From: Lepidodermella squamata
Lineage: Eukaryota; Gastrotricha
Assembly: GCA_047495785.1 (NCBI GenBank)
Contig: JBLDXI010000023.1
Coordinates: 496,001-560,000, forward strand
Direction of reading: 5' to 3'
Length of the DNA stretch: 64,000 bases
Shown here: positions 20,403 to 32,505 of the stretch, one piece after another
How positions within the stretch are numbered: position 1 is the stretch's first letter
Layout of the letters: every line of letters begins with the position of its first letter
The notes under the pieces: model-generated
Told to the model about the DNA's origin: nothing
The model's database searches: none
Seen by the model: only the letters and a program-made list of their open reading frames with translations
Made by a program: the position numbers and the translations under genes

Positions 20403-23400
20403 ATGAGATCGATTTATTTGCTGTTTTTCGGGATATGCTTGACGGCGGCGGTCAATAATGACAGCGTAAAAAATCGAACAAATTTTAACTCAGGCATTAA
20501 CTGCTCGTTTAACTAGGCTTTCAACCAAGCTATTATATCGGGCCAAATTTCGACCGTTCGGCAAATGCTGAATTCCGGCTTTGCCAACGCAAATTCAACA
20601 TCGTATTACCGACCAAATTATCTTGCATCAGCTCTCGTGAACGCTGTGAACCAATCAAAGCTACAAAATTGTCGAATTATTACTGAGAAACGGGGCAAAT
20701 GTCGAGGCAATGAACCGAGATGTCGCTAATGAGTACAAATATTCCGAGAGTTCAAAAACTCCATTTCTCTGGGCGGCAAGAGTAGGTAGGCTGGACCTAA
20801 TGAGACTTCTCGTTGAAAAGTACAACGCTTCAACTGATGCTCGAGACAACAAAGATCAAACGGCGCTGATGGTGGCATTTGATGGCCCAGTCACTATAGA
20901 CTATCTTCGACTAGTCTATTACTTGTTACCATTCGAATCGCCTGATTCCAGAAACACAGACGGACAAACTGCCCTTCATAAATTTTGTAGTGTTGTCTCA
21001 ACGGCTGATCCAATGCCTTTCGCAAAACTGCTGGTGGAGGAGTTCAAAATGGATGTTAATGCGCGGGATAACAATGGCAACACCCCTTTGCTTATCGCGG
21101 CTAAAAGTGGTTATTCCATCGCTCTGCTCCAGTACTTGATCGACCATGGAGCTGATCCACAGGCAAGGAACAACGACGGCGATAACATGTTACTTCGAGC
21201 TTGCCAAATAGACCAATCTGAGCAGGGCCACTTGGCATTTATCAAGTTTGCGATTGAAGTAGCCGGGAATGACGCTAATTCGAAGTCGGAATTCGCAGCG
21301 TGCGACACTCACCTTCAATGGCCCTATGATGGCCCGCAGATTGACGATTGGGATCTAGTCGAGATTATACGCTACTTAGCCAGCAAAGGCTATGACTTCA
21401 ACGTGAAGGATGGATATTGGGGATACACCGCTCTAATGTCCACAGCAGCTTCAAATGACCGGGAGCAAACTATGATGGCCTTACTTGATCTTGGAGTTGA
21501 TGTGAATGCGACGAACGACAGGGGCGAGACTGCTTTGGACATCGCGACGTCGTTGAAAAATAGTGTTAACATCGGGAATTTAAAAAGACGACATGCTGCT
21601 TTCGGCATGAGATCAGCGACCATCCGCTCAACTTCGACATCAATTAGTCCATCCACATTTTCGACGATATCCAAGGGAGCAACTTCATACAATTCGAGGC
21701 TTTTGACGCCTAGCGACGAGGAAATAAACGATGGCCTGCAGCCGATTGTTGGAGCTATTTTCAGGGCGAGATCAACTGCAGCGATGAAGTCTTCGACCAC
21801 GCGATCGAACGTGAAATCAGAATTGTGGCCAATGGAATCGGCAAACTATGACTACGCGGTAGGTTGATCTTTCCGTAACTGTATTGACAAGGAACCATTT
21901 TTTTGACAAGGAGCAACAAAGGAGCCGATTAGACGGAAAGGTTGAGATTAACAACAAACAAAATTCAAAGTAAGATACCGGAACTAGGGGGTATCTTCGG
22001 GCCCATATGTACGATCAAAGGGCCCCTCTTGAATGTTCTTTGCTTGAATGTTGAAGCTTGAATGTTCTTCAAGGGGGCAACTACCGTAAAATTAACGAAT
22101 TGACTTAAAATCGAATTTCTTTGTATTTTTAACAGAAATTTGTTGATTATATCAACACCGGGAACGTTGGCGCTGTTCGCGAAATGATTCGATTCAATCA
22201 ATCACGAGGGGACACCATTTTAATGGAACGTCGGACCGAATACGTTGATTGCGAGCCTTTCGTTTACGTCGCTTCTATCCCAGCAGTGGCTGCTGCTTTG
22301 AGTGCCCAGAATACTTCCCTTGAAATGGTCCGAATTCTGCTCGAAAACTATGGCGATGCAAATGCGATTCATCCTGATTCCAAGAAATCCGCTCTAATGC
22401 TCGCAGCGCGACAAGGTCGCCTTGATCTGGTTAAATTACTAGTCCAATACGGAGCAGATGTTGACTTGGAAGTGAACGGAAGAACGGCGATACTGGATGC
22501 TGCATCTAAAAATCTCGAAATTGTGAAATTCCTCATTTCGCAGGGAGCTACTAAGAACTTGAATCAAATCATTTTCGAGGCTTGTCAAATCTCTTCAATA
22601 CCTGCTCTTCCCATGGTCCAATTTGCTATCGAAGAGGTTGAGAATTCTGTTTCTGACACGGATATCCTCGGAAGGACCCCACTTGCAGTCGCTACCATGT
22701 ACTTGAAATTACATGACAACGTTCAGGTCTACGAGTATCTGCTTACGAAAGGGGCTGACGTTAATAATACCAGGATAGATTCAACTTGGTACAGATACCG
22801 AAATTATACATTGCTACACCAAGCTGCACGAGCCGATAACCTACACCTTGCAATATTTCTAATCAAAACTGCCGGTGTCAGTCTTGAAGATCGCGAATCA
22901 ACTGGCAAAACTCCGCTGATGATTGCAGCTATGAACAACTCTCAAAAAGTTGTCAAACTACTTGTTGATTCGGGGGCGGATGTATCGGCGGTTGATAAAG
23001 ATGGCAATAACGCCTTTTTGCTGATATGTAAAAGCACGGAAATGCCCCTAACACGAGCCGAGCGATTCGTGAACCTCGCTGCGGTGGATTTGAATTCGCA
23101 AAACAAGAACAACGACACTTGTCTTACCCTGGTTCAGAATGACATCGACTTTAACGGCTTTGCCAAGTTTCTTGTGTTGAGAAGCTACGACATCAACCGG
23201 AAACTGCGTCGGGGAGACACTGTTTTGCACACAATCGCAGCTCGGGGGAACAGGAATAATGTTGGTGAGTTGATCGAAGCTGGAGCTGATGTTAACGCGC
23301 GGAATGACGATGATCAAACTCCGCTGGATTTGGCGTTGCTTTTCGGGAATTCTCGGGACACTCTTAGACCTGTAGAAGCTGTTACTGCAAGGAGGAGAAA

Positions 23401-23548
23401 TTTAGCAATTAGCTCCACGATATCAACCACTTTGAAAGCTTATGAAGAAGACGACGTTGAATACCGTAGGGACAATCCGGACGAGGAGTATAGTTTTGCC
23501 CGCAACAATTCTCCTCGCCACCCTTCTCGCACGTGCGAGGGCGCTTAA
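20403..23548 (+). CDS. Secreted ankyrin-repeat protein B1, frameshifted near the start
   Basis: Exons 20403-20465 (signal peptide MRSIYLLFFGICLTAAVNNDS), 20517-21858 and 22136-23548, with a 51-bp first intron. Exon 2 starts AFNQAIISGQISTVRQML but has lost two bases near 20650, within what is NAVRTNQSYEM in paralogues, shifting the frame; the rest of block 1 is open from ATG 20710. Exon 3 opens KFVDYINTGNVGAVREMI and is intact to YRRDNPDEEY near the end. Block 1 is nearly identical to that of the gene at 38477. It may be a young pseudogene, a gene restarting at 20710 without signal peptide, or carry an assembly error. The second intron holds a MITE fragment. Confidence 0.75.
21985..22040. mobile_element. 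hAT-like MITE fragment in intron of B1
   Basis: AACTAGGGGGTATCTTCGGG and GATCAAAGGGCCCCTC match the interior of the 7545-7700 element in reverse orientation. The ends are missing. Confidence 0.55.
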
Positions 23549-23831
23549 TCGGGAATAACCGCACTATGTTAGATGCTTGACGTGTTCAAAGTTGAACTAG
23601 TTTGAAGTATTAAAGTATCAATAATGCAATTTTATTCTCTCAAAAGGATATGAAAATGGTTTTGAAATGAGAATTCTGGAATAAATGGAATTAGGTGAAT
23701 CGGAATTTGACTTGTTTGATTAGTTTATCCTGCCATGCGAAGAGCGTCTTGAAAAAGAGGTTGATATCGATTGCTGGATATTTCGTGTTAGGTGTAGACA
23801 CGCTTTGCAAATACTGTTGGATATGTAGAAT

Positions 23832-25011
23832 TCACAGGGCTAGTCTCAGGCGGTCACGATGAAACCGTCTTCTGGGTGAATTTTTTCTATCTCTGATATT
23901 GCGGCGATATGTAAACGTGAGAATTGCCGATATCACGAACATTACGCTGGCTATTATCCCGCAGACACTCGCAATTATAAAGATCTATTTACATACACTT
24001 TAAACTTGAACGAATTCATCGAAGGTTCAAAAACTATACCGATAATCCGTGCGATTTTTTCGTAGTGGGATCCAAACTAGTGCGAAGGAAGACAATGACA
24101 GCTGATAACAAAGACACGGAGGCCAAAACATGGTAAAACACCTCCTGATCGGAAAAAATAGGTCGCATGAATGAACAAATATTCCGTTTATCTTACCGCT
24201 AGAAGAAATATCTGCGTCATTCTTTTATCTGCGCGTGCAAAGCGGCACAGGTGGAGTAAAAAAATGACGGAAGTAAAAACGGCCAAAACGAAGCTCAGTA
24301 ACAGAAACCAAAGCTGGAAAGAGCAATATTAATCTATTTAAAAATACATAAATTTTGCCTATGATTCTATAGTGCCAGCTCTACCTGTTTCCAGTTCTGC
24401 TTCCAAGCACCTTTGAACAACGAATCGAAGTCACCGCATATTACTGCAAGTAAAATGTGGAAGAATAAGGTTCGACATGGGGAACAATTGTTACCTGCAA
24501 TGGCGCATATCCCAATCTCAAGCACCTAAACAATAAATGGGCGCAGTCTGATATGTTATAGGCGTTAGAACCTTCAAACCAGAAATATTCCCCTTGGCCG
24601 AATAAAGAGAAGCCAATCGACGTTAACTCGCGTACAGCAACGCCTGGATGATTTCCTAAGCGGCGGTGGTTGCCGTGTGCCAGCGCTTGCGGATAATAGA
24701 ATCCGGGAAGGCGCTGCGATGCGGCTATTAATGCCCCCAGATGACGCAAAAGTCGGCGCTCCACCGTCAACGGAACTGGAGGCCGGTTCGTCTCCTAGTA
24801 CCTCATCGTCATACTCCTGTGTTGTGGCATCCACAATCCGCTGATTCTTCAAACCCCACGGATCATCACGTTTGACTCGCGCCAGCGATGCGTGAGCCCC
24901 AAATGGGGAATAGTGCACTAAAGAAACACGCCGTCCCTCATTTCCGCGTGGGAAAGCAGAAGAGCTTCTGTGCATCCTGGGAGACATATCAAGGCTTTCA
25001 TCGGAATCCAT
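23832..25011 (-). CDS. Four-helix membrane protein, MARVEL-like
   Basis: Minus-strand exons 25011-24802, 24525-24495, 24443-24385, 24313-24197, 24144-24040 and 23984-23832 join in frame with GT-AG introns, giving about 220 residues. The first 70 residues are hydrophilic and probably cytoplasmic. Four hydrophobic segments follow: EIGICAIAVICG, WFLLLSFVLAVFTSVIFLL, VLASVSLLSAVIVFL and IIASVCGIIASVMFVISAIL, with short loops and a basic tail RDRKNSPRRRFHRD. Topology and the LE-rich start of helix 1 resemble MARVEL-domain proteins of membrane apposition and trafficking; claudin-like is an alternative. The last five exons fit exactly in length and phase. The end of exon 1 is the least certain, because the frame stays open beyond 24802. 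Confidence 0.65.
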
Positions 25012-26535
25012 TTCAAACGTTCACGAAGCGTGTTTTTCTGTTAGACTGCAAACTGTGGATACTTATATTAGATTGCTTGGCAGCCGAGAAGTATAGACCA
25101 TGAGGCTACTCATTCACGGCTAACTACAGTAGTGATATGAATGACTTATCAGCCCTAATTATTTCCAGTAATACATGAACAGATAACAGTGACATGATTC
25201 AAATTAAGATTTATTAAGTTTGCCTGATAAACTGTCCCGAGATATAAAAAAGGTAATCTGCAACCTAATCAGAAACGACATCGGTTGACATCAAAATCTG
25301 CAGAGCTGTAAGGAAATTGTCTTTCAGAGCCCGGCCGGTTTCGTCTTGAACATAGGTCTTGCTGAGATCTGGGCTTGGTTATCAGCCTGAAGGTGATTTT
25401 AACCCCATATAACCTGAATGGCTTCCGTATATGTGTGTTATCCGGGTCATATCGTAAAATTTTCCGGGTTACTAGCTGGCTTAAAAATTCCTCCTTACAT
25501 AACTAGCCCAAGCATATAGGTTCGTGGACTAACATAAGTACGTCGATATTTCTTGTGTGCGACTCTGGTACAAGAGAAACTTGATCTTTAATTTTCAATT
25601 GAAAGGATGACAAAAGGTAAATCACAATAGTGAATAGTGCCATCCAATCTTACAATCGGACCGGTTTTCACGCATTTTCAGCAGTCATCGTTCAGATCGC
25701 AGTCATTTCAGCTCGATTATATAGCATACTGTAGCCTTTGTTTGCGGTCGATTGCTGATACAACAAGGCAACATCGAGCGAAATGGTGACCCACCAGTTC
25801 GCCATCGACAACAAATCGACATTTGTTGAGCAAATAAAGCAGAGGCGACAAGAGTACGGCGAAATGGGGTCTATTCTCTTTGAAAAAGAACCGTGTGAAC
25901 GGAAAATGATATACAAAATACAAAAGAGGTAGCAACGGCAAACCTTGCCGAAAGCCCGAAAGCCCTAAAGCTGCGACGTTTAAGGAAACGGGCATTTCTT
26001 ATCCTCTATCAATTGGGAACCGCTGCATTAAAAATGAACAACAATTCCGGCTCCGCGAGAATTTTACTGTATAGCCTGGCATCAATGTCTTTATTGAAAT
26101 TTACGGCGCATTATAGCTAGTCTACCCCACCTGATCGTATGACTGACACTAATACTTATTGGGAGGGTTGAAGCGAGATTTATTTAGTTAATCATCGGTT
26201 CCTACTTGTTTGACGCATTCTTCGAAAATGGAGGGCAATTCTTTGGGATATCAATTTTCAGTGCATAATTTCGTGAATTACCAGCGCCCAAAACTTCTCT
26301 TTTCGTGTTCGTATGCCATGTGCTTCTCCCATTTTGACCTTCATTGGGCCGAGATAAGGTCTTTGCAATAAAACTAACATAATAGATTTTCTTTCACTTA
26401 TCAATTACTGATAAGTGCATGGTATACTTTTGTCCGGATTCCACACCTTGTTTCCCACCATGATATGGTATTTAAGCTGCCAATTAGCGCCTGAAATTAA
26501 CGAGCCTTTTTCGCCTTTCAGTAATTCAAGAAATA
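25012..26535. other. Intergenic
   Basis: No supported gene. Two overlapping minus-strand ORFs at 25692-25995 are hydrophobic but have no recognisable domain. A TATA-like box for the next gene is at 26469. Confidence 0.45.
26469..26476 (+). promoter_or_regulatory. TATA-like box
   Basis: TATTTAAG lies 59 bp before the start codon at 26536, the same octamer as upstream of the Cys-rich gene at 15283. Confidence 0.45.
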
Positions 26536-27112
26536 ATGAAAGCTTTCATCGTTTTATCTACTTTGCTGGCCTGTGCCTTTGCTGCACCGGCTGAGAGGGG
26601 CGATAATGGTAGGCAGGAAAATCCAACTAGAATCGGTCTGATATTTTGTTTCAGATGTCTATTGCCCGGCTAACTTCACTGGAATCTATCAGAACGAGGC
26701 GCTGTGCTGCGATGGTAATGCCTACCCTGTTGGAAGTGGAAGTGTCGCTCAATGCTGTGGCAAGGCGCTTTTCAACCCTGCAAATCAAAAGTGCTGTGAC
26801 GGAGTTGTTCTACCAGCCACTACTGAGAAGCACTGCGTTCCAGGTGAAAAAAGTAAACCAATTAACTTATTAAGCCTCAGCTGATAAGATTATTTTTGTG
26901 CACCGCCAGACGTTTGCCTTAATTGGAATGGTGGTATCATGAATGGCGGTCCGTATGGTTTCACTATGTGCTGCGACGGCGGTAATTCGTTCCCTTGGAA
27001 ACGTTACACTCTTTACTGCTGCGGCTCAGCTTCGTACGACTCCATGTACCAAACCTGCTGCAAGAATGAGCAGATCATCCTAGGCTATGAGCAGTTCCCT
27101 GTGCAGTGCTAA
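26536..27112 (+). CDS. Small secreted galaxin-like CC-repeat protein
   Basis: Exons 26536-26608, 26655-26843 and 26910-27112 with two phase-1 introns of 46 and 66 bp give 154 residues. Residues 1-17 are a signal peptide (MKAFIVLSTLLACAFA). The mature protein is built from double-cysteine repeats: LCCDGNAYPV, QCCGKALFNPANQKCCDGVV, MCCDGGNSFPW and YCCGSASYDSMYQTCCKNEQ. The CCGxxxYDPxxxxCC pattern is that of galaxin-type repeats of secreted matrix proteins. It has the size of a few such repeats only. Symmetric intron phases around the repeats suggest exon duplication. Role is inferred from the family only. Confidence 0.8.
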
Positions 27113-28505
27113 ATTCTGCTATTACTAAACAGTTTCTTTCCGATTTCTGAACGATATGAATTTCGAATGGTGGAAGTAAAAGTTTGCATCACTTGAAAGT
27201 ATGCGTTTTCTCAGGATTTCATGGATTCGTCAAGCATGAACCTCTACTCCGACTATTAACCGCGCGCGATGCTGAACGCACATTATTTCTGAAGTTGTTC
27301 CAACTTCTGGTTGCTGACGGTAGTTGAAGACTGGAAGTGAGAAGAGAAGCCAGGTACATAGTTGAAGCCTGTTTCACCAGCTGATATTGGAGGGATCTAT
27401 TGTAGTTTTCGCGAATTATAGATTATAGCTAGCTCGAGTCGATCATTTGTCTGCTGGTCACTTGGTTCGTTGATCTGCTCAAACAGTGAATTGTGAATGG
27501 CACTTGAGGGTTGTCAACAGTTGAGTACTGGCTTCAATGATTCGTTTCACGGACGACATCCCCGATAAGTCATTTTCTGCCGGAGAATCGTTTGGAACGA
27601 ATAGCTCCATCGCATTTGAAAGTGTCGACCCATTTCTAGCGTACGATGAGAAACTGATATAAGATATGCGTGGATTATATGGTGAAAGTCGAAGCTCATC
27701 CATTGCGTTAAATCTGAACTTGATGTAGTACAAATTGTCACGAAGAAAAACTTGCCTGTGAGAAATTTCATCATGTGAAAAGTACGTGAAGTACGTGAAA
27801 AAAACTAAAGCAATTAGAGCTTGTAACTAATAGGGCATTTCTTCGCTAACAATACATTGATGGAGTGGCCGTGACATTTCGAGCGCAGGCATCAGGTGGA
27901 CGAGTATAACTGACTTACACAGCTAGTGGTAATTTGTTTATTTTTTTTAATCAAAATAATAATAAAAAATTAGATAAACGTGCTCAGAATATTCGGCGCC
28001 GCGATGCTATCGGACGTCGAATTTTTTGCTGGAAACAAAAGAAAAATATACACCGAGGTCATCATCTAGCAATACAATGCAATTCCTACGCTGTCACGTG
28101 GCAAAAAAGGTAAAAGCGGCATTTTTTTTTAAATTTACAGCATTCTTCTCTGGATATTTGAAAACATTGTTTGAATTAGCCGAAAATATATTAGCGCTCA
28201 TACATAATATACATTCATTCACGTTTCCACATGCAAGTTTCATATTTCGAAACATGAAATGCACAATTCTGCGTTTTTGAGTCCTCCACCGTTGATACCA
28301 ACAGATTATCTTCATTAGCGCATTTGGTGTCAATTAAACAGAATCCTGTTTAAATAATTTCTATCACCTGATCAATGTCATTCAGAATCAATATGGTTAC
28401 ATTTTTCAAGTTTTAAAAAGTCAGCGAATAAATTGTGGACAAAACTGCCCAAATAATCTTTTTTTTACTTTCTCTTGCACTGCTTTTCTAGACTTTCTCG
28501 ATGAA
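27113..28505. other. Intergenic
   Basis: Apart from the possible minus-strand exon at 27479-27755, nothing was recognised. 27900-28000 is A/T-rich and 28120-28330 has no domain. Confidence 0.45.
27479..27755 (-). CDS. Possible terminal exon of unknown gene
   Basis: After a CTCACAG acceptor at 27756 the minus strand is open for 91 codons: QVFLRDNLYYIKFRFNAMDE at the start and SSVKRIIEASTQLLTTLKCH near the stop. Composition looks coding, but no upstream exon or domain was recognised, so it may be spurious. Confidence 0.28.
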
Positions 28506-31500
28506 ATGCGATCAATTTTCGTGCTAACAATTTGCTTGATCGCTGCAGCTGCTGAGATACATTTCAACAACGTAAGAAGTCTTTTTACACGCAAAAGTTT
28601 CACTGAAATTTATTTTCGCAGGCGTTCAATCGAGCCGTTGGTAATAGTCAGCTGTCGACAGTTCGACACATGCTAGCAAGTGGCGTGGTCAATGCGAATG
28701 CGAGTTCCGAGACCCGTGACGGAGTTGTTGCTCCGGCGCTCTACCACGCTATTGCGGTAAATACATAGTAGTTACATAGAAGTAACTTTAGACATAGCCA
28801 AGGTATTTGAAGGTTGAGAATATGCGAATCGCCGTCTTGCACTTCGTTATTTAAGTAACAAGCTCAGCTTATAGTCAGCTCAGCTAAGCCATGAACAAAC
28901 TCAGCCAAGCCAGCTCAGCTTAATAGATAACCAGCTCAGCTCAGCTTGTCCGTTCAGCTTGCGGCACTATTAAGCTAAGCTGACAAGCTGAACTTACGAT
29001 CAAAGACAAACCAGCTCAGCGTACAAGCTCAGTGTGTTAAACTACACCAACATTCTCGTACTCAATATTCTACCACGCTCAGCTTGCTTGATAAGTTTAG
29101 TTGGCTTCGGCTTTAATAAGCTGAGCTTGTACGCTAAGCTAAGGTCTGAATACGCTGAGCGTACCGTAAGCTGAGCTGACTCTAAGCTGAGCTTGATACT
29201 TGAATAACGAAGTCCAAGGGGGCTGTATTAGCGTGTTTTCATTAAACAATTGGCATGTGCATTAGCCTCGTGAGCTTCAGATATTGCCATGAAGTATTGG
29301 TCCAGAGAGCGAAGTACCGCTAGGGATGGTAGGGATCATTCCTACCAGTTCCATCGGTCTGTACCGTGAACTCATCGTAAGACCAAAGGGGGACCCTTAT
29401 GTCTTATGTCGATTTATGTGATCCCTACCAGATCCGCGGTCCTACTTCGTTCAATGATTGGTCAAACTCTGGGAAAAATTAACCATAGCTTATATGTATA
29501 TTTATTTATTATTTTTTATTTCGAAGCTGTAACGCCCAAGAGAGGGCAGCTTGATTGCGAGATGAATAAGAGGTCAAAGATGAAAATTTCATAGTCATTT
29601 TGCAAAATTATGCCAAATACGTAACACCTGAATTATATTGATTTTTGCCAAGTGCCAAGAGATTATCTAATCATTTGCCTTGCAAATCAGGATAACAACT
29701 ACGACATGGTGCTTCTTCTGCTCGAAAGCGGTGCTGATGCTGAGGCAACAAACAAAGAGTATGGAAACTACATTCTATTGGCGGCATCCCTCGGCAGCCT
29801 TGATATTGTTCGATTATTGGCTGAAAGATACAACGCCGATATGGAAGCTACGGACCTGAACGGAAACACCGCCCTAATGTCTGTCCTTCCGAACTATATT
29901 GATCGAAGAATGCTTCCGTCGTACCTTGCACTCGCTTACTATCTTCCAGCTGAATCGCCTGATTTGCGAAATTCGAAGGGCCAAAGTGCTCTGCATCTAG
30001 CTTGCAACATTTACTCGACTGATTCATTGCCGTTCGTTCGAAATATTGTTGAAACCCGCGAAAGTGACGTCAATGCTGTGGACAACAACGGCGATACACC
30101 GCTACTGATTGCAGCAAGGGCCAGTCAATCGCTCAATGTTGTTCGCTATCTAGTTGAGAAAGGAGCTGATATCAAGGCAAGAAATAAAGCCGGTGAAAAT
30201 TTGCTGCTGAGTGCGTGCAAAATTAGAAACAAACGCGCTGCATTAGACTTCATCAAATTTGCCGTTGAAGTCGGCCGAAATGATATAAATTCTGACGTGG
30301 CTGGGCAGAGATGTGACTCTTTGTTTCGCAACACTGAGCGCTTTAGCGTTTACACTGATAATCGCTATTGGATTCAAGTCCTGAAGTACCTTGTTGGTAA
30401 AGGATTCAATCTGAACCCACTTCATGTGAATACCCCGCTTATGGTTGCCGCTATGGCGTCTCGATCGCTGTCCTATTTGGAGGCCGTGCTTGATATGAGG
30501 GGTGATGTCAACGTGACCAATAGTGAAGGGAAAACCGCCATGGATTTCGCGCAAGATCAAGGCAGCAAGGCGGCTCTTTTGAGGCGCAAAGCTGTATCCG
30601 GTCGAGATTTGACTAGTGTATCTACCTTTACTCCGCTCGGGCGAACTACCAAACCAAAGATGACAACAAGAACAGCGACAACAACCACGACAACTAAACC
30701 TGCTACTACAACTACGGCTACTACTACCACAGCTGCAGTTAGAAAAACGGACAGGCAACAACGAAACCGAGACTTCTTGCCTGGTAATTTACTCGAAGAA
30801 ATGCTGCCTGTCATGGATGGCCCGCCGATGAAAACCAGGAATTTATGGGCAATTGGTAACCTGACTGGTAAGGTCGAACTCAACCTAACGGACTACCAAC
30901 TAACTCAAGAACAAGCTGCCTTGGATGAGGTAAGATTCAGTGAAATTTCACAAATTCTCAAATAGTTGAAAAACTTGAAAACTTGTCTTCGAACCTTGGC
31001 AACTCCATCAAACACGTTGCAATAGGAAGCATTTTAATTGAAATTATAATACTAATTCGATTCATGTTTTTTTTGAAATCGTAATAGAAATCGATTGAAA
31101 ACTATGAATTTTTCGGAAAAAGCAAGATCTTCAACTGTGGGGGTGGGTAAGAATTTCTCTTTGCCTGCCTTCGCCCTCTTCAAAACCGGAAACGGTAAAT
31201 GACGCTCAGTCTAGAAGAGGTTTAAATAAAACTATTATTATAACTATTATTATTATCGTAATAGAAACTCGTCGAGCTTGTGACTGCTGGTGACATTGAA
31301 GCTGTACGTTCGATGCTTGAGCAAAAGCAAGCTCAGGGCAATGCTATCCTATTCACAACTGAAGGCGTCGCCACCCCAGCTGTGGCAGCTGCTTTCAGCT
31401 CAAAAAATCCTTCGCTCGAAATGGTCGAGCTGCTCCTCGAACACCACGGGGATGCGAATGCTGTTATTGCCGAAAAGCGTCTTAGAAGCGTTCTAATGAT

Positions 31501-32505
31501 AGCAGCTGCTCAGGGAAACCTCGATATGGTCAAACTTCTCGTGAAATATGGCGCCGAGGTAGACATGGAAGTTGCCGTTAATACGCCGATGACAGCTCTA
31601 CTTGAAGCTGCACGAGCTAGGCAATTAGAAGTTGTCAAGTATCTCGTGGCGCAGGGAGCTTCAAAGTTCAAAGATCGATTGATCCTTGAATTCGACCGAA
31701 GAAACGAATCTCCAGCCTTACCGTTCATCAAATACGCCGTTGAGGACGCTGGGAACTCGGTGAATGCTACGAATTATGAAGGCGAAACTCCATTCGTACT
31801 AGCAGCTTCGGTTCTGAATAATGCTCCTGATCAGTTGGAGGTCCTAGAGTATTTGCTTGCCAATGGAGCCGATGCTAACAGCGTTATAATGGACTATAAT
31901 GAAAAATCGTATACAAACAAATACATTCGGCTGTTAGGAGCGGAAATCAAAACAAAACTCGAATCTTGATCGAAGTCGCCAAGGTCGATCTGGAAGCACG
32001 GGATAGCGATAATCTAACAGCGCTGTTGCTCGCTGCAAAAAATGGCCTTGTTGAAAGCGTTGAGATACTTCTGGCTGCCAACGCCAGTAGCTCGGCTGTT
32101 GACAGCGATGGAAACACGCCTTTCCTGCGGCTTTGTGCTAGCGAAAATGCACGGGGATCGCTGATCAAGCGTTTTGTCGAAATCAGCGAGCCGGACGTCA
32201 ATGCCCAGAATTACAAAAATGAGACCTGCTTGGCTCTACTCAGTAGTCGGCCGGAAAGTTTCGGTGACTTGCCTAGCTATTTGGTCAGTCGCGGGTATGA
32301 CATCAACAGGAAATTGCGCCGAGGAGACACTGCTCTTAACTTGTACATAATTAATGACGGCCGTTCAGCGATTGAGGCTTTCCGAGATGCTGGGGCTGAT
32401 TTGACGCTGAAAAATAATGACGGACTCAATGCTGTGGATGTAGCGAAACTTTACGGGAAAGTTGGAGCTGGCTGGGAGTTGATGCCCCGAAATCCGGCTA
32501 CATGA
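28506..32505 (+). CDS. Secreted ankyrin-repeat protein A2 (subfamily A), one frameshift
   Basis: Exons 28506-28571 (signal peptide MRSIFVLTICLIAAAAEIHF), 28622-28756, 29691-30929 and 31265-32505. Unlike subfamily B, block 1 is split by a 934-bp intron after HAIA; all introns are phase 0. Exon 3 has repeats such as TPLLIAARASQSLNVVRYL, a long Thr-rich linker (about 30 Thr between 30657 and 30750, likely O-glycosylated if secreted) and DYQLTQEQAALDE, as in A1. Exon 4 opens KLVELVTAGDIEAVRSML. Near 31918 a small deletion breaks the frame: one frame stops at 31969, the other resumes as HSAVRSGNQN and is open to 32505. Both sides remain well conserved, so decay is recent or the lesion is a sequence error. 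A large part of intron 2 is transposon DNA. Confidence 0.78.
28829..29225. mobile_element. AGCT-rich TIR element in intron of A2
   Basis: Inverted ends of about 38 bp share ACTTCGTTATT, AAGTA and CAAGCTCAGCTTA. The interior is dozens of copies of CAGCTCAGCTTA and its complement in both orientations, so the strand can fold at many points. No ORF. No convincing target duplication. Confidence 0.7.
29303..29456. mobile_element. hAT-like MITE, 154 bp
   Basis: Ends are CAGAGAGCGAAGTACCGC and, inverted, CATTGAACGAAGTAGGACCG. The flanks carry the direct repeat ATTGGTC at 29296-29302 and 29457-29463 (7 bp, possibly an 8-bp duplication with one change). The interior has GACCAAAGGGGGACCC as in 7545-7700. 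It lies in the same intron of A2 as the AGCT-rich element. Confidence 0.78.

Noticed and set aside
25692-25995. Hydrophobic minus-strand ORFs.
   Set aside because: Two overlapping frames of similar quality and no splice or domain support.
28850-29210. AGCTCAGCTTA repeats considered as a CRISPR-like array.
   Set aside because: Irregular spacing, both orientations and TIR ends in an intron of a eukaryotic gene; fits a transposon.
30557-30883. Minus-strand ORF with long Val runs.
   Set aside because: Antisense of the Thr-rich linker of ANK A2.
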